DNA from: Bacillota bacterium
Lineage (GTDB): Bacteria > Bacillota > Clostridia > Acetivibrionales > DSM-1351
Direction of reading: 5' to 3'
NCBI GenBank assembly: GCA_023441625.1
Contig: JAEZOA010000160.1
Span: 1 to 46,783 of the forward strand
DNA: 46,783 nt
The translations under genes and the position numbers were made by a program. Below the pieces are notes generated by a model, which saw only the letters and a program-made list of their open reading frames with translations, was not told the origin of the DNA and did no database searches. Every line of letters starts with the position of its first letter. The stretch's first letter is position 1. Below, piece by piece: positions 1-7,514 of the stretch.

Positions 1-542
1 TCATTAGAAGCTAAAACTATAGTTGTAGTAATTATTTGAAGAAAGATAGCTATTCCAGCTAAAAGAATTTTTAAGCTTCTTTTTGTCTTCTCAACTGGCA
101 TAAATTTATTTCCGAAAATTATCGTGAATAGAAGTGGAAGAACTATCAAAATAATTGATATAATATTTTGTGAAATAGCTACTAATATTTCATACCAAAA
201 TTGAAGTGCCTGATCTGCTCCATTTAAAGAAAAAAGTGATAAGAATGTAGTGAATACCTGATGATAAACGACTTGAATTATATATATTAAAGTTAATGAT
301 GCCATAATTATTATAGAAATAATGCGATTTGCTTTTTTTGTAAAACATGTACATAATATGTATAGAACAATACTTATAGGTATGGAAAAAAGAAGCATAT
401 AAACTAGTCCAATGTCAAAGACTTCTTTATATACAGATATTTTAAAAACTATCTCCATATAAATGATAGCTATAAATAAGAAAAACAAAAACCTATTTAA
501 ATTTTGATTTCTTATTTTATTAATGAGTGTGCTGATTTTCAC
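1..542 (-). CDS. LTA-synthase-like sulfatase family membrane protein, N-terminal part (3' end outside window)
   Basis: About 180 codons stay open from a GTG at 542 to the left edge, so only the N-terminal membrane part is visible. The start is chosen because AGGAAG lies 8 bases upstream. The product is very hydrophobic, with four or five membrane segments separated by short charged loops (KKANR, VEKTKRS), and carries phrases such as VYHQVFTTFLSLFSL and GADQALQFW that I associate with clostridial lipoteichoic-acid-synthase-like proteins. In that family a membrane domain precedes an extracellular sulfatase-fold domain that transfers glycerol phosphate. The catalytic domain lies beyond the window, so the enzyme class is inferred from the membrane domain alone. 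Confidence 0.6.
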   Translation of the reverse strand, partial: MKISTLINKIRNQNLNRFLFFLFIAIIYMEIVFKISVYKEVFDIGLVYMLLFSIPISIVLYILCTCFTKKANRIISIIIMASLTLIYIIQVVYHQVFTTFLSLFSLNGADQALQFWYEILVAISQNIISIILIVLPLLFTIIFGNKFMPVEKTKRSLKILLAGIAIFLQIITTTIVLASN

Positions 543-713
543 AAAGCATACTTCCTATTCTATTTGATATTCCTATATTGGAAATCATATGTTTTATAAA
601 AGGAACTCAAATCTTAATATACTCATTCACTGGAACATTGGGATGATGATATCTTCCTCTTTTAATAGTACCTTTTTTATATTGTAGTGCTTTTGATGGA
701 CAATACCCCTGTG

Positions 714-1313
714 TTATTTATTGTTTCCTTCACATAAATAGGTAGCTTGTAAATCAGCAATATGAAGCATTGCAGCGAATGGAAATTGTTCATAAGCATT
801 ACTCAAGCTATAAGATCCACCCTTGACAGCTTCATCAAACCCTCCCATATGCCACCGAATAGCAATCGACTCTTCTCTTGTCAATCGCATAAAACCTGAT
901 ACTATATATACCGACTTCTCACCATGACCATAAGGTAATCTATCATTAACTATATATGTAGGTACTTTTTGCCATATACCATTGTCGTCTTTTTTGTTTC
1001 TTAATTCCACATCATAGAAGTCCACCTTACACAAATCGTGTAACAAGCCACAAATTGCAACTTTCTCTTGCTCCTCTAGAGTAGCTGCATCGATATTTAG
1101 AAAGTTGTTTTCAGTACAATATCCATCAGCAAGACGTTTGAAAACATTTATGCTATGAGAACAAAGTCCTCCTTCACAGGCTAAATGGTATTTTGTTGAT
1201 GCAGGTGCATGAAAAAAGTCTGAACTTTCCAGCCACAATAGGAGTTTCTGTGAACCCTCCCGTTTTATATATTTAGTATACAACTCCATAAACTCATTCT
1301 TTAAATCCTTCAT
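714..1313 (-). CDS. HD-domain hydrolase, phage-type
   Basis: The 199-residue protein has the metal-binding histidines and aspartate of the HD superfamily: His43 and His53 in the segment HLACEGGLCSHS, the His92-Asp93 doublet in LLHDLCK, and a later GHGEKS and RWHMGG. HD proteins hydrolyse nucleotides or other phosphoesters; the substrate cannot be told from sequence. Similar stand-alone versions occur in clostridial genomes and prophages, but nothing else here looks like phage. GAGGGAGAA precedes the ATG by 8 bases. A promoter lies about 55 bases upstream, so it is probably transcribed separately from the radical SAM genes. In another frame the DNA stays open for 36 codons past its stop, which may mark a damaged tail or neighbour. 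Confidence 0.8.
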   Translation of the reverse strand: MKDLKNEFMELYTKYIKREGSQKLLLWLESSDFFHAPASTKYHLACEGGLCSHSINVFKRLADGYCTENNFLNIDAATLEEQEKVAICGLLHDLCKVDFYDVELRNKKDDNGIWQKVPTYIVNDRLPYGHGEKSVYIVSGFMRLTREESIAIRWHMGGFDEAVKGGSYSLSNAYEQFPFAAMLHIADLQATYLCEGNNK

Positions 1314-1366
1314 TTTGTGTATTCTCCCTCACAATTGCACTATATAAGTTACTTTGAATTATAATT

Positions 1367-1395
1367 AATATATAATATATTTTATTTTCAGACAA
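1367..1395 (-). promoter_or_regulatory. Sigma-A-type promoter of the HD hydrolase gene
   Basis: On the minus strand TTGTCT and TATATT are separated by exactly 17 bases, followed by the HD gene about 50 bases downstream. Read from sequence only. Confidence 0.5.
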
Positions 1396-1438
1396 TATCT
1401 TATTTATACTAAAAGTTCATTTTTAGTTTCTATAATTT

Positions 1439-2692
1439 CTATTTTAGGATTATCTCTTCAGGAAAAGCAATATTTCTCGAAACATTCCACATTTTATCAA
1501 TATAAGCTGTTGTATATGCTTGTTCTATATAGTGATAATAGTACGCAGCCTTGTTTGTTAATACATATCTGTTCTCTTGTTTGTAAACAAAACCTAGTTT
1601 TTCTAGGAGCCAAAATTCAAAACCATACATTTTGCGTAGAGATTTTCCTAATAGCTTTTCGAAGCTTTCAGGGGAAATCTGCATAGAATATGCACTCCAA
1701 AACAAATAATATACCGCACGTTGTCTCTTTGTGAAATCTAGAGTAAGAGAAGTTGGAAGACATTTGTCCTCTGTTCTTTTTATGTAGTCTTCAATTGAAA
1801 AGGTGTTTATTTTGAAGCTGTCCTCTAAAAGTGTTGTTGCAGATACACCAAAGCCTAAAAAATTATCCCTGGTTACTGAAGAATATTTATCTGTATTTTT
1901 CTTAGCAAATGTCCACACTGAGGTTCTGTCGACGCCTATACTTTCACAATAGGCTGAAAGTGCCTTGAGCATTTTCTTTTTCATGTTCTCTGACATTGGC
2001 TTATACTCATTGTTTGCAAAGGTAAAATCAATAAATGGATAGGTTGATATCTGAGTCGCTCCATTATCAAATGCAATTTTAATATCATTGGCGATGATTT
2101 GGTCTGTTTGACCAGGAATTGCAAAAATCAAATCTACATCAACCACATCAAAATTCATTTTCTTTACACATTGAAGTTTATCAATAAAACCATTGCCACA
2201 TCTCCCTATTTTTTGAAGGCACTCTTCATGAAAGGATTGGAAGCCAATGCTAACCATTGTAACACCTATTTCCTTTAATTTCTGCAAGTTCTCCTCAATA
2301 ATATCCTCTGGGTGGAGTTCTACACCTATTCCGTCTTTGATAATAAAATATTGCTTTAACTTATCGATAATATCCTTCAAGTGCTCAAGCATCAAAACAG
2401 GTGTACCACCACCAAAATATAAGCTTGTAACAGTTTTCTTTTTCGTCAACTGGCTGCCAACTAAATCAATCTCTTTTAACAATGCCAGCTTGTAATTAGC
2501 TGCTGTTTCGCCGCAATATGCAACCTTGCAATAGGGACAAAAGCTACAAAGAGATCTGCAAAAAGGTATATGTACATATAAACCTAATGTATCTAAATTT
2601 TCAAAAGTAAGCTTATTCTCGTATTCATGCTTGAAATGAAAGGTTTTAAATGAACGAGTAAGACAAATACGCATAACTGAAGTTAGTAACAT
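1439..2692 (-). CDS. HemN/HutW-like radical SAM enzyme
   Basis: The 417-residue protein has the radical SAM cluster motif CX3CX2C (Cys45, Cys49, Cys52) in a HemN-style context, IPFCRSLCSFCPYC, followed by the SAM-binding YFGGGTP and a HemN-like C-terminal winged region. Extra cysteines at 55 and 60 are unusual. True coproporphyrinogen dehydrogenases are only one branch of this family; others act on haem or other substrates, so I do not assign HemN or HemW. The gene starts 9 bases after the upstream radical SAM gene, and that gene's stop codon TAG is part of its ribosome site TAGGAGA, so the two are translationally linked. No haem-uptake or RiPP precursor gene is visible nearby. Confidence 0.8.
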   Translation of the reverse strand: MLLTSVMRICLTRSFKTFHFKHEYENKLTFENLDTLGLYVHIPFCRSLCSFCPYCKVAYCGETAANYKLALLKEIDLVGSQLTKKKTVTSLYFGGGTPVLMLEHLKDIIDKLKQYFIIKDGIGVELHPEDIIEENLQKLKEIGVTMVSIGFQSFHEECLQKIGRCGNGFIDKLQCVKKMNFDVVDVDLIFAIPGQTDQIIANDIKIAFDNGATQISTYPFIDFTFANNEYKPMSENMKKKMLKALSAYCESIGVDRTSVWTFAKKNTDKYSSVTRDNFLGFGVSATTLLEDSFKINTFSIEDYIKRTEDKCLPTSLTLDFTKRQRAVYYLFWSAYSMQISPESFEKLLGKSLRKMYGFEFWLLEKLGFVYKQENRYVLTNKAAYYYHYIEQAYTTAYIDKMWNVSRNIAFPEEIILK

Positions 2693-2701
2693 AAGGTTCT
2701 C

Positions 2702-3604
2702 CTAAATATATCTTAAATATGTTGTAAGCATTTCAAAAATTACTTTGATATTTCCTTTAAAAATCAAAGAATATTCTGCGGCAAAAAAGTAACCACATTT
2801 CTCACACAAGCCTTCAATTTCAACGCATCTTCCACAAATGGACTGCTTTCCATTTTCCATAACAACACACTGATAGCAAGGGGTATGAAATTTGTTGTTA
2901 ATTATATATGGAAACGCACTCTTTAAATTGAAAATAGGATATCCATTATTTATTAATGACGTAATTTTATTGCAGCAGTTTTCTTTATCCTGTGTGGTAA
3001 GTTCAAGCTGCTCGGTCTCTGGATATGGGGTATGAAAATTAAAAGACACAGCTCTGATATTTTTTGTGTGCTTTGCAGTATTACAAACCTCTTCAATGTC
3101 ATTTTTATTGATTTGGTTAATTGCCATGTATAAGCAAATGTTGTCACTAGTTGCATTTTCTATGTTATATAAAATGGTATCATAGGTATCTCCACGAATA
3201 TCATTATGTTTTTCTTTTCCTCCATCGAGACTTAGTAGTATTAAATCGGCTTCGGGTAAATCTAATTTGTAGGTACCATTAGTAACAACATTTACAATCA
3301 AGAAACCCATTTGCTTTGCTTCTCTAACTAAATCTCTCAAGTTCTTTTGACCATCACTCCATAAAAATGTTTCGCCACCACAAAAAAATAAAATCCTAAT
3401 ACCCTGTTCGAATAAACACTCCATCTCTTTTTTTATCTGAGTATAAGGATAAACAACACTTGTGATATTATTTACTGAGCAGTGTTTACATGAAAGATTA
3501 CACTTATCAGTGAGGATAATAGTACCTAGTATTGGTTTTTTCCAACCAAACATAATTGTTCCAAGTCCAAAAGTTGAAAACTTAATTAATGATTTTAGTT
3601 TCAT
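2702..3604 (-). CDS. Radical SAM protein with C-terminal cysteine cluster
   Basis: The 300-residue protein has CX3CX2C at Cys35, Cys39 and Cys42 (TDKCNLSCKHC), then GGETFLW, which fits the SAM-binding GGE motif, and LLSLDGG in the barrel. The C terminus has three close cysteine pairs (CYQC, CGRC, CEKC) resembling a SPASM or related auxiliary iron-sulfur site. Such proteins modify peptides, proteins or cofactors. It is the first gene of a two-gene operon with the HemN-like enzyme. AAAGGGAGAAG precedes the ATG. I searched the upstream 370 bases on this strand for a short precursor peptide with a ribosome site and found none. The substrate is unknown. Confidence 0.8.
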   Translation of the reverse strand: MKLKSLIKFSTFGLGTIMFGWKKPILGTIILTDKCNLSCKHCSVNNITSVVYPYTQIKKEMECLFEQGIRILFFCGGETFLWSDGQKNLRDLVREAKQMGFLIVNVVTNGTYKLDLPEADLILLSLDGGKEKHNDIRGDTYDTILYNIENATSDNICLYMAINQINKNDIEEVCNTAKHTKNIRAVSFNFHTPYPETEQLELTTQDKENCCNKITSLINNGYPIFNLKSAFPYIINNKFHTPCYQCVVMENGKQSICGRCVEIEGLCEKCGYFFAAEYSLIFKGNIKVIFEMLTTYLRYI

Positions 3605-3663
3605 ACTTCTCCCTTTTATTACTTATTTTAGTACTGTCAACCTTCTCCTAAATTCTATAAATT

Positions 3664-3692
3664 ATTATAGCTCCTATAATAATAAGAGCTAA
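3664..3692 (-). promoter_or_regulatory. Candidate promoter with overlapping palindrome, upstream of the radical SAM pair
   Basis: On the minus strand TTAGCT and TATAAT are 17 bases apart. The spacer is covered by an imperfect 22-bp palindrome at 3669-3690 with arms AGCTC and GAGCT, a position typical of a repressor site. The -35 box is poor, so this is a candidate only. Confidence 0.35.
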
Positions 3693-3710
3693 ATAATATA
3701 TACGTTATTT

Positions 3711-3763
3711 ATTATATCATATAGATTTAAGCATACCAAGACCGTGAAGTAGGCTCACTAAAT
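3711..3763. repeat. 53-bp direct repeat, copy 1
   Basis: This segment matches 3924-3976 with four mismatches; the first 26 bases are identical. The copies are 213 bases apart and have the same orientation. The rest of this stretch (3605-3980) holds a candidate promoter and a hairpin terminator but no gene that I can support. Confidence 0.85.
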
Positions 3764-3845
3764 TATGACTGACTATTAAATTGTTTCAACACAATACATA
3801 AAAAATCTTAAAAGATATGAAAAATTACAAAACATTACACACTTT

Positions 3846-3895
3846 TAAAAACAAAGAAATCCTGTATGCCACTGTTTTCAATGACTTACAGGATT
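3846..3895 (-). terminator. Terminator of the GNAT gene
   Basis: On the minus strand a 9-bp stem AATCCTGTA/TACAGGATT encloses an inner CATTG/CAGTG stem with an AAAA loop and is followed by a T-rich run. It lies between the two 53-bp repeats, downstream of the acetyltransferase gene. Confidence 0.6.
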
Positions 3896-3923
3896 ATTAC
3901 CTTGATCAACTGTCAAACTCTGA

Positions 3924-3976
3924 ATTATATCATATAGATTTAAGCATACAAAGATCGTGAGATAGGCTCACTAAAT
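3924..3976. repeat. 53-bp direct repeat, copy 2
   Basis: Second copy of the 53-bp repeat. It ends four bases short of the stop codon of the acetyltransferase gene. Read on the minus strand both copies contain a short tail ending in SRSLYA-stop or SRSWYA-stop, which could be the end of a lost coding region, perhaps a transposase. I do not recognise the family. Confidence 0.85.
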
Positions 3977-3980
3977 AGTT

Positions 3981-4457
3981 CTATATCAAGTTCTCCAAAA
4001 TAAACACTTTATTCTCTTCATCATATGAATAACCAACAGAAAACAGAGTGTTTCGTGATGCATTGTTAGCCTCATCTGGCTGAACAATAATTCTTCTTGC
4101 ATCAGATATTGTGAAAATAATGCTATTAAGTAATTTGAGTGCTTTACTAGCACAACCTTTTCGTAAATAATTATCATTACCTATTAAATAATCAATGCTA
4201 TATGTATTTTGCACTGGAATGTTACCATTCCAATCTTCTCCGCTCATCCAATATGGGTAATACTGGCAGAATCCAATCGGAGTATCCTCGGAATAAATAA
4301 TGTAGTGATTTATCCAGCTATATTCATTTTCACGCTTACTTACTTCCTCAATCCAGTCCTCATTAGGTGTGTAATATTCTTTTATACGTTCCTTAGCAAT
4401 CCACTCAGTAAATAATGGAATATCGCTATCTTTAAAAGGCTCTAATCTAATATTCAT
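3981..4457 (-). CDS. GNAT family N-acetyltransferase
   Basis: The 158-residue protein has the layout of a GNAT enzyme: an N-terminal substrate half, a central IGFCQYYPY strand, and the acetyl-CoA pyrophosphate-binding segment LRKGCASKALKLL (R/Q-x-x-G-x-G/A type). Overall layout resembles aminoglycoside 6'-N-acetyltransferase relatives, with acidic and aromatic residues in the substrate half (EYYTPNEDW). GNAT enzymes of this kind acetylate small amines or proteins; drug resistance cannot be claimed from sequence. It stands alone between its own terminator and tRNA-Thr. The 53-bp repeat beside its stop codon could hint at acquisition. Confidence 0.85.
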   Translation of the reverse strand: MNIRLEPFKDSDIPLFTEWIAKERIKEYYTPNEDWIEEVSKRENEYSWINHYIIYSEDTPIGFCQYYPYWMSGEDWNGNIPVQNTYSIDYLIGNDNYLRKGCASKALKLLNSIIFTISDARRIIVQPDEANNASRNTLFSVGYSYDEENKVFILENLI

Positions 4458-4608
4458 GGTAATTTACTCCTTTGTTTTACATATTTTTATAATTTTACAG
4501 TCGAAATTTCTCTAGTTTTATCCAAAAATGTTATACTAATAATAAATATATCACATTAAACATAAAAAATCAACCAGTATATTCCATGTCGAAATTCATT
4601 AGTTTCTT

Positions 4609-4684
4609 TGGAGCTACTGGTCGGAATCGAACCGACGACCTGCTCATTACGAGTGAGCTGCTCTACCGACTGAGCCACAGCAGC
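4609..4684 (-). tRNA. tRNA-Thr (anticodon CGT)
   Basis: The minus strand folds into a complete cloverleaf: 7-bp acceptor stem GCTGCTG/CAGTAGC, D-arm GCTC/GAGC, anticodon stem GCTCA/TGAGC with loop CTCGTAA, T-arm GTCGG/CCGAC with TTCGATT, and an encoded 3' CCA. Anticodon CGT reads ACG threonine codons. Confidence 0.96.
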
Positions 4685-4703
4685 ATAAAACTATGTTTTT
4701 AAT

Positions 4704-4732
4704 AGTTTAGCACTAAAAAACATATAATACAA
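4704..4732 (-). promoter_or_regulatory. Promoter of tRNA-Thr
   Basis: TTGTAT and TAAACT on the minus strand, 17 bases apart, ending about 20 bases before the tRNA 5' end. Confidence 0.5.
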
Positions 4733-4820
4733 TACAGATGCAACGGACTCATAATGAAATTCAAATGTATTGTAATTTCATATATGTAGCATTTTATATA
4801 ATGTAAAATATACTTTTTTG

Positions 4821-4829
4821 TGGTATAAT
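4821..4829 (+). promoter_or_regulatory. Extended -10 promoter of the small zinc-ribbon gene
   Basis: TGGTATAAT is a perfect -10 box with the TGn extension. No good -35 box is seen. It lies 33 bases before the start codon at 4862. Confidence 0.5.
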
Positions 4830-4861
4830 ATAATTCAAAGAATAATGAAGGGATGAATTAA

Positions 4862-5083
4862 ATGTTAGAATATTGTAGTAAATGTGGTTCTCTTATAATC
4901 AACGGTATTTGTACTCGTAAAAACTGTAGCAGTAACAAACAAAATTTAGCCTCTCCCTCAAAAGTCAGGACTAGCAAAGCAAAATCTCCAGTGGCAAAAC
5001 CAGCAACCAAAAGCACAAAAGTCCCAAGAGCTTCAAAATGTATTACCTACAAAATAAGCGACTTACCACAGGTAGAAGAATAA
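4862..5083 (+). CDS. Small zinc-ribbon protein with basic tail
   Basis: The 73-residue protein begins with a zinc-ribbon-like pair, CSKCG at residues 5-9 and C-T-R-K-N-C further on, followed by a Lys/Ser/Ala/Pro-rich low-complexity middle and a short acidic C terminus. The four cysteines could bind zinc, and the basic tail could contact nucleic acid; both are inference. It has its own extended -10 promoter, a ribosome site AAGGGATG, and a terminator directly after the stop, so it is a single-gene unit. I know no named function. Confidence 0.75.
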   Translation: MLEYCSKCGSLIINGICTRKNCSSNKQNLASPSKVRTSKAKSPVAKPATKSTKVPRASKCITYKISDLPQVEE

Positions 5084-5084
5084 A

Positions 5085-5118
5085 GAAACCGGATTGCATC
5101 TTGCTTTCCGGTTTTTTG
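5085..5118 (+). terminator. Terminator of the small zinc-ribbon gene
   Basis: Stem AAACCGGA/TCCGGTTT with a 13-base loop, followed by a T run, begins one base after the stop codon. Confidence 0.85.
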
Positions 5119-5175
5119 ATAGTTTTACAAAATTGTATTATCGTATTTACTTAAAATAAGGTTATTGACAAGGGT

Positions 5176-5808
5176 TTAAGGTAATTGATCCTTATACTGC
5201 TGATTTGAAATTTTATCCACTTCCTCTACTATCCCTTGATTATCAATTTCATTTGTATAAAACTCCTCATAATCCTCATAACCACCCATATCTTGAGGTG
5301 TATCAGCTGAGCCATATTTCATTAAATCATTTAGCTGCTCCATTCCCTCAAATTCATCGTCTTCCTGTTTATTTAAATACTTCCTTCCGAAAGGTGCATC
5401 AAAGACTTCATCGTACTGCATATCAGGAGTATTTATTTCCTTTGCTTCAATATCATTTTCACAATCCATACAGAACCTTGTATATGGAATAGCATCCAAT
5501 CTCTCATATTCAATTTCGTTTTTGCATTTTTCACACTTACCGTAAGAACCATTTTCAAACTTTTTCAATGCATTGTTTACCTCATTTAGTTTACTTTGTT
5601 CATGTACCTTTAAAGCCATATTCATTTCAACTGAATACAACTCACTACCCAAATCAGCCGGGTGATTATCATAGTTTGATAGTTCTGTGGGGGAATGCTC
5701 ACTCATTTGGGCCTCATTATTTTTATCCATTTGTCCTACAGCCTTATTAGCCTTATTAAATTCCTTTAAAAGTTTATCCTTTAAATATATCATCTGCGTG
5801 TTATCCAT
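5176..5808 (-). CDS. yteA: YteA-family (TraR/DksA zinc finger) sporulation-associated protein
   Basis: The 210-residue protein has an N-terminal helical, charged region, a middle phrase HPADLGSELYSVEMNMALK, and a C4 zinc finger CEKCKNEIEYERLDAIPYTR then FCMDCE, the layout of the DksA/TraR-type YteA family (Bacillus subtilis YteA is slightly longer). Family members are found in spore formers; the molecular role is not well defined. The C-terminal quarter is very acidic. AAGGAGAAACCAT-ATG supports the start. It begins 15 bases after the DUF5665 gene, so the two are probably one operon. Confidence 0.8.
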   Translation of the reverse strand: MDNTQMIYLKDKLLKEFNKANKAVGQMDKNNEAQMSEHSPTELSNYDNHPADLGSELYSVEMNMALKVHEQSKLNEVNNALKKFENGSYGKCEKCKNEIEYERLDAIPYTRFCMDCENDIEAKEINTPDMQYDEVFDAPFGRKYLNKQEDDEFEGMEQLNDLMKYGSADTPQDMGGYEDYEEFYTNEIDNQGIVEEVDKISNQQYKDQLP

Positions 5809-5823
5809 ATGGTTTCTCCTTAT

Positions 5824-6126
5824 TTATCTTGGATTTTTCATACTACTTTGCACGATTTTCACAATCTCACTAATAAATTCTCCGATATAAGGAAGATTTA
5901 TCTGGACTATAACATTCAAAAAATAAATAGCTACTGCGCCTAAAATTGTAAATCCAATTGCTATCCCAAAGCCCCTTGCTAACCCATTTATAAAATTCGC
6001 CCAAAGCATTTTCCTAGGGTGTTCAATAAAATACACATAGTCGACAAACTTCATTTTTTCCATCTTTAGCGACATATTATCAATTTTTTTAATCAACAAG
6101 TTAATCAAGTGATTATTATTTGACAT
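5824..6126 (-). CDS. DUF5665 family small membrane protein
   Basis: The 100-residue protein has an amphipathic, charged N-terminal third followed by a conserved-looking phrase (HPRKMLWANFINGLARG), then one strong hydrophobic segment rich in Gly, Ala and Ile (residues 53-72) and a hydrophobic tail. This matches DUF5665, a family of unknown function common in spore-forming Firmicutes. It is the first gene of a probable operon with the YteA-like gene, suggesting but not proving a shared role during sporulation. Confidence 0.75.
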   Translation of the reverse strand: MSNNNHLINLLIKKIDNMSLKMEKMKFVDYVYFIEHPRKMLWANFINGLARGFGIAIGFTILGAVAIYFLNVIVQINLPYIGEFISEIVKIVQSSMKNPR

Positions 6127-6217
6127 TTAAGCTTTACACCCACTTTCCTCTGTTTAAAGGGATTACTTTTCACAATGCAACCTTAATGTTATTTTTGTTA
6201 AGTTTAGCTTTATTTAT

Positions 6218-6253
6218 ACAAAAAAAATAAGGGTAACTTATACATTACCCTTA
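6218..6253 (-). terminator. Terminator of aroB
   Basis: On the minus strand AAGGGTAA/TTACCCTT (8 bp, 8-base loop) is followed by a long T run. It lies about 45 bases after the aroB stop codon. Confidence 0.9.
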
Positions 6254-6298
6254 ACTATAAAAAACCAACCTTCTATTAATATAAAATTTACGTCTACT

Positions 6299-7378
6299 TT
6301 ATTTTGATAAATCACAAAGTACCTTCTTAATTAACTCAGAATTCTCAATATTACATTGAAATACCTCTCCTATTTTGCGAGGTAAAATAAAGTTCAGTTT
6401 ATTATCTTTTACCTTTTTGTCATAAAATATCTGATTATAAACCTTGTCAACATCTAAGCCAGGCAAGGACACAGGCAGCTCAAGTTTGAGTAATATAGCC
6501 TTAACCTCCTCAACCATTGCTTCTGTAACCACATCTAAATACATAGCTAATCTATATGCTCCAACAATTCCTATTGCAACACACTCACCATGTAAAAGCT
6601 TAAAATTCTCAACTGTTTCGATAGCATGACCAATTGTATGTCCAAAATTCAATATAGCTCTTAAGCCATCTTCCTTTTCATCTTCTTCAACAACCCTGCC
6701 CTTTATAGAACAATTCTGTTTTGCTAAATATTGAAGCACATTTTCATCAAATTTAAAGATTTTCTGCGCATTATAATTTATATATTCACAGTACTCAGCA
6801 TCTGAGATTAGTCCATGCTTTACAACTTCTGCAAGACCAGCAGAAATCTCACGCTTTGGAAGTGTTTTTATAGTACCGACATTAATAAATACTAGTTTAG
6901 GCTGATAAAATGCACCTATAATATTTTTATGTCCTTGAAAATCAACACCAGTTTTCCCCCCAACACTACTATCTGCCTGAGACAAAAGTGTGGTAGGCAC
7001 CTGAACATAATGTATTCCTCTCATATATGTAGCTGCAGCAAATCCAGAAATATCTCCAACAACACCTCCTCCAAGAGCAATTAACAAACTGGTTCTATCA
7101 AATTTGTACTCAATTAATTTATGATATATTCCATTCACAGTTTCAAGTGTTTTGTTTTCCTCTCCAGCCTTTATAACATACTTGTATACCTCAAAGCCAT
7201 TGTTCTCTAGCTCATTTATACAGATATCTGAGTAGTGCTTATCAACATTTTCGTCAGTTATAATAATTGCCTTTTTTCCTGTTCTAAGTGATAATAAAGA
7301 TTTACCAAATTCCTCAAAGCCTGCAGTGATAAATATTGGATAGCTTCTTTCCTTTAAATTTATTGTATGTCTAATCAT
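6299..7378 (-). CDS. aroB: 3-dehydroquinate synthase
   Basis: The 359-residue protein is full length for AroB. It makes 3-dehydroquinate from DAHP, the second step of the shikimate pathway, in the cytosol with NAD and a divalent metal. Visible signatures are the NAD-binding GGGVVGDISGFAAATYMRG, the lysine-rich active-site region (GGKTGVDFQGHKNIIGAFYQP), EVVKHG, and the metal ligands in LNFGHTIGHAIE. A run of six G precedes the ATG by 5 bases. No other shikimate gene is in the window, so it stands alone between its terminator and ileS. Confidence 0.96.
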   Translation of the reverse strand: MIRHTINLKERSYPIFITAGFEEFGKSLLSLRTGKKAIIITDENVDKHYSDICINELENNGFEVYKYVIKAGEENKTLETVNGIYHKLIEYKFDRTSLLIALGGGVVGDISGFAAATYMRGIHYVQVPTTLLSQADSSVGGKTGVDFQGHKNIIGAFYQPKLVFINVGTIKTLPKREISAGLAEVVKHGLISDAEYCEYINYNAQKIFKFDENVLQYLAKQNCSIKGRVVEEDEKEDGLRAILNFGHTIGHAIETVENFKLLHGECVAIGIVGAYRLAMYLDVVTEAMVEEVKAILLKLELPVSLPGLDVDKVYNQIFYDKKVKDNKLNFILPRKIGEVFQCNIENSELIKKVLCDLSK

Positions 7379-7514
7379 AGCTGCCCCCCAACTGTATTAA
7401 TGCGGATTAAATAGAGTTCTTAGTTTCAAAAAAGATGAATTTGTCCTATGAACTATAAATTAATTCAGGACGAAAAATAGTTAAGCACTTTCCGTCCCGA
7501 TTAATAAAAAATAA

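Noticed and set aside
3605..3980. RiPP precursor peptide gene next to the radical SAM pair
   Set aside because: I looked for short frames with a ribosome site on the minus strand and found only a five-codon frame after AGGAGAAGG, too short to be a precursor.
1..4457. Prophage remnant suggested by the phage-type HD hydrolase and nearby repeats
   Set aside because: No structural, integrase or lysis genes are present, and the surrounding genes are ordinary chromosomal ones.
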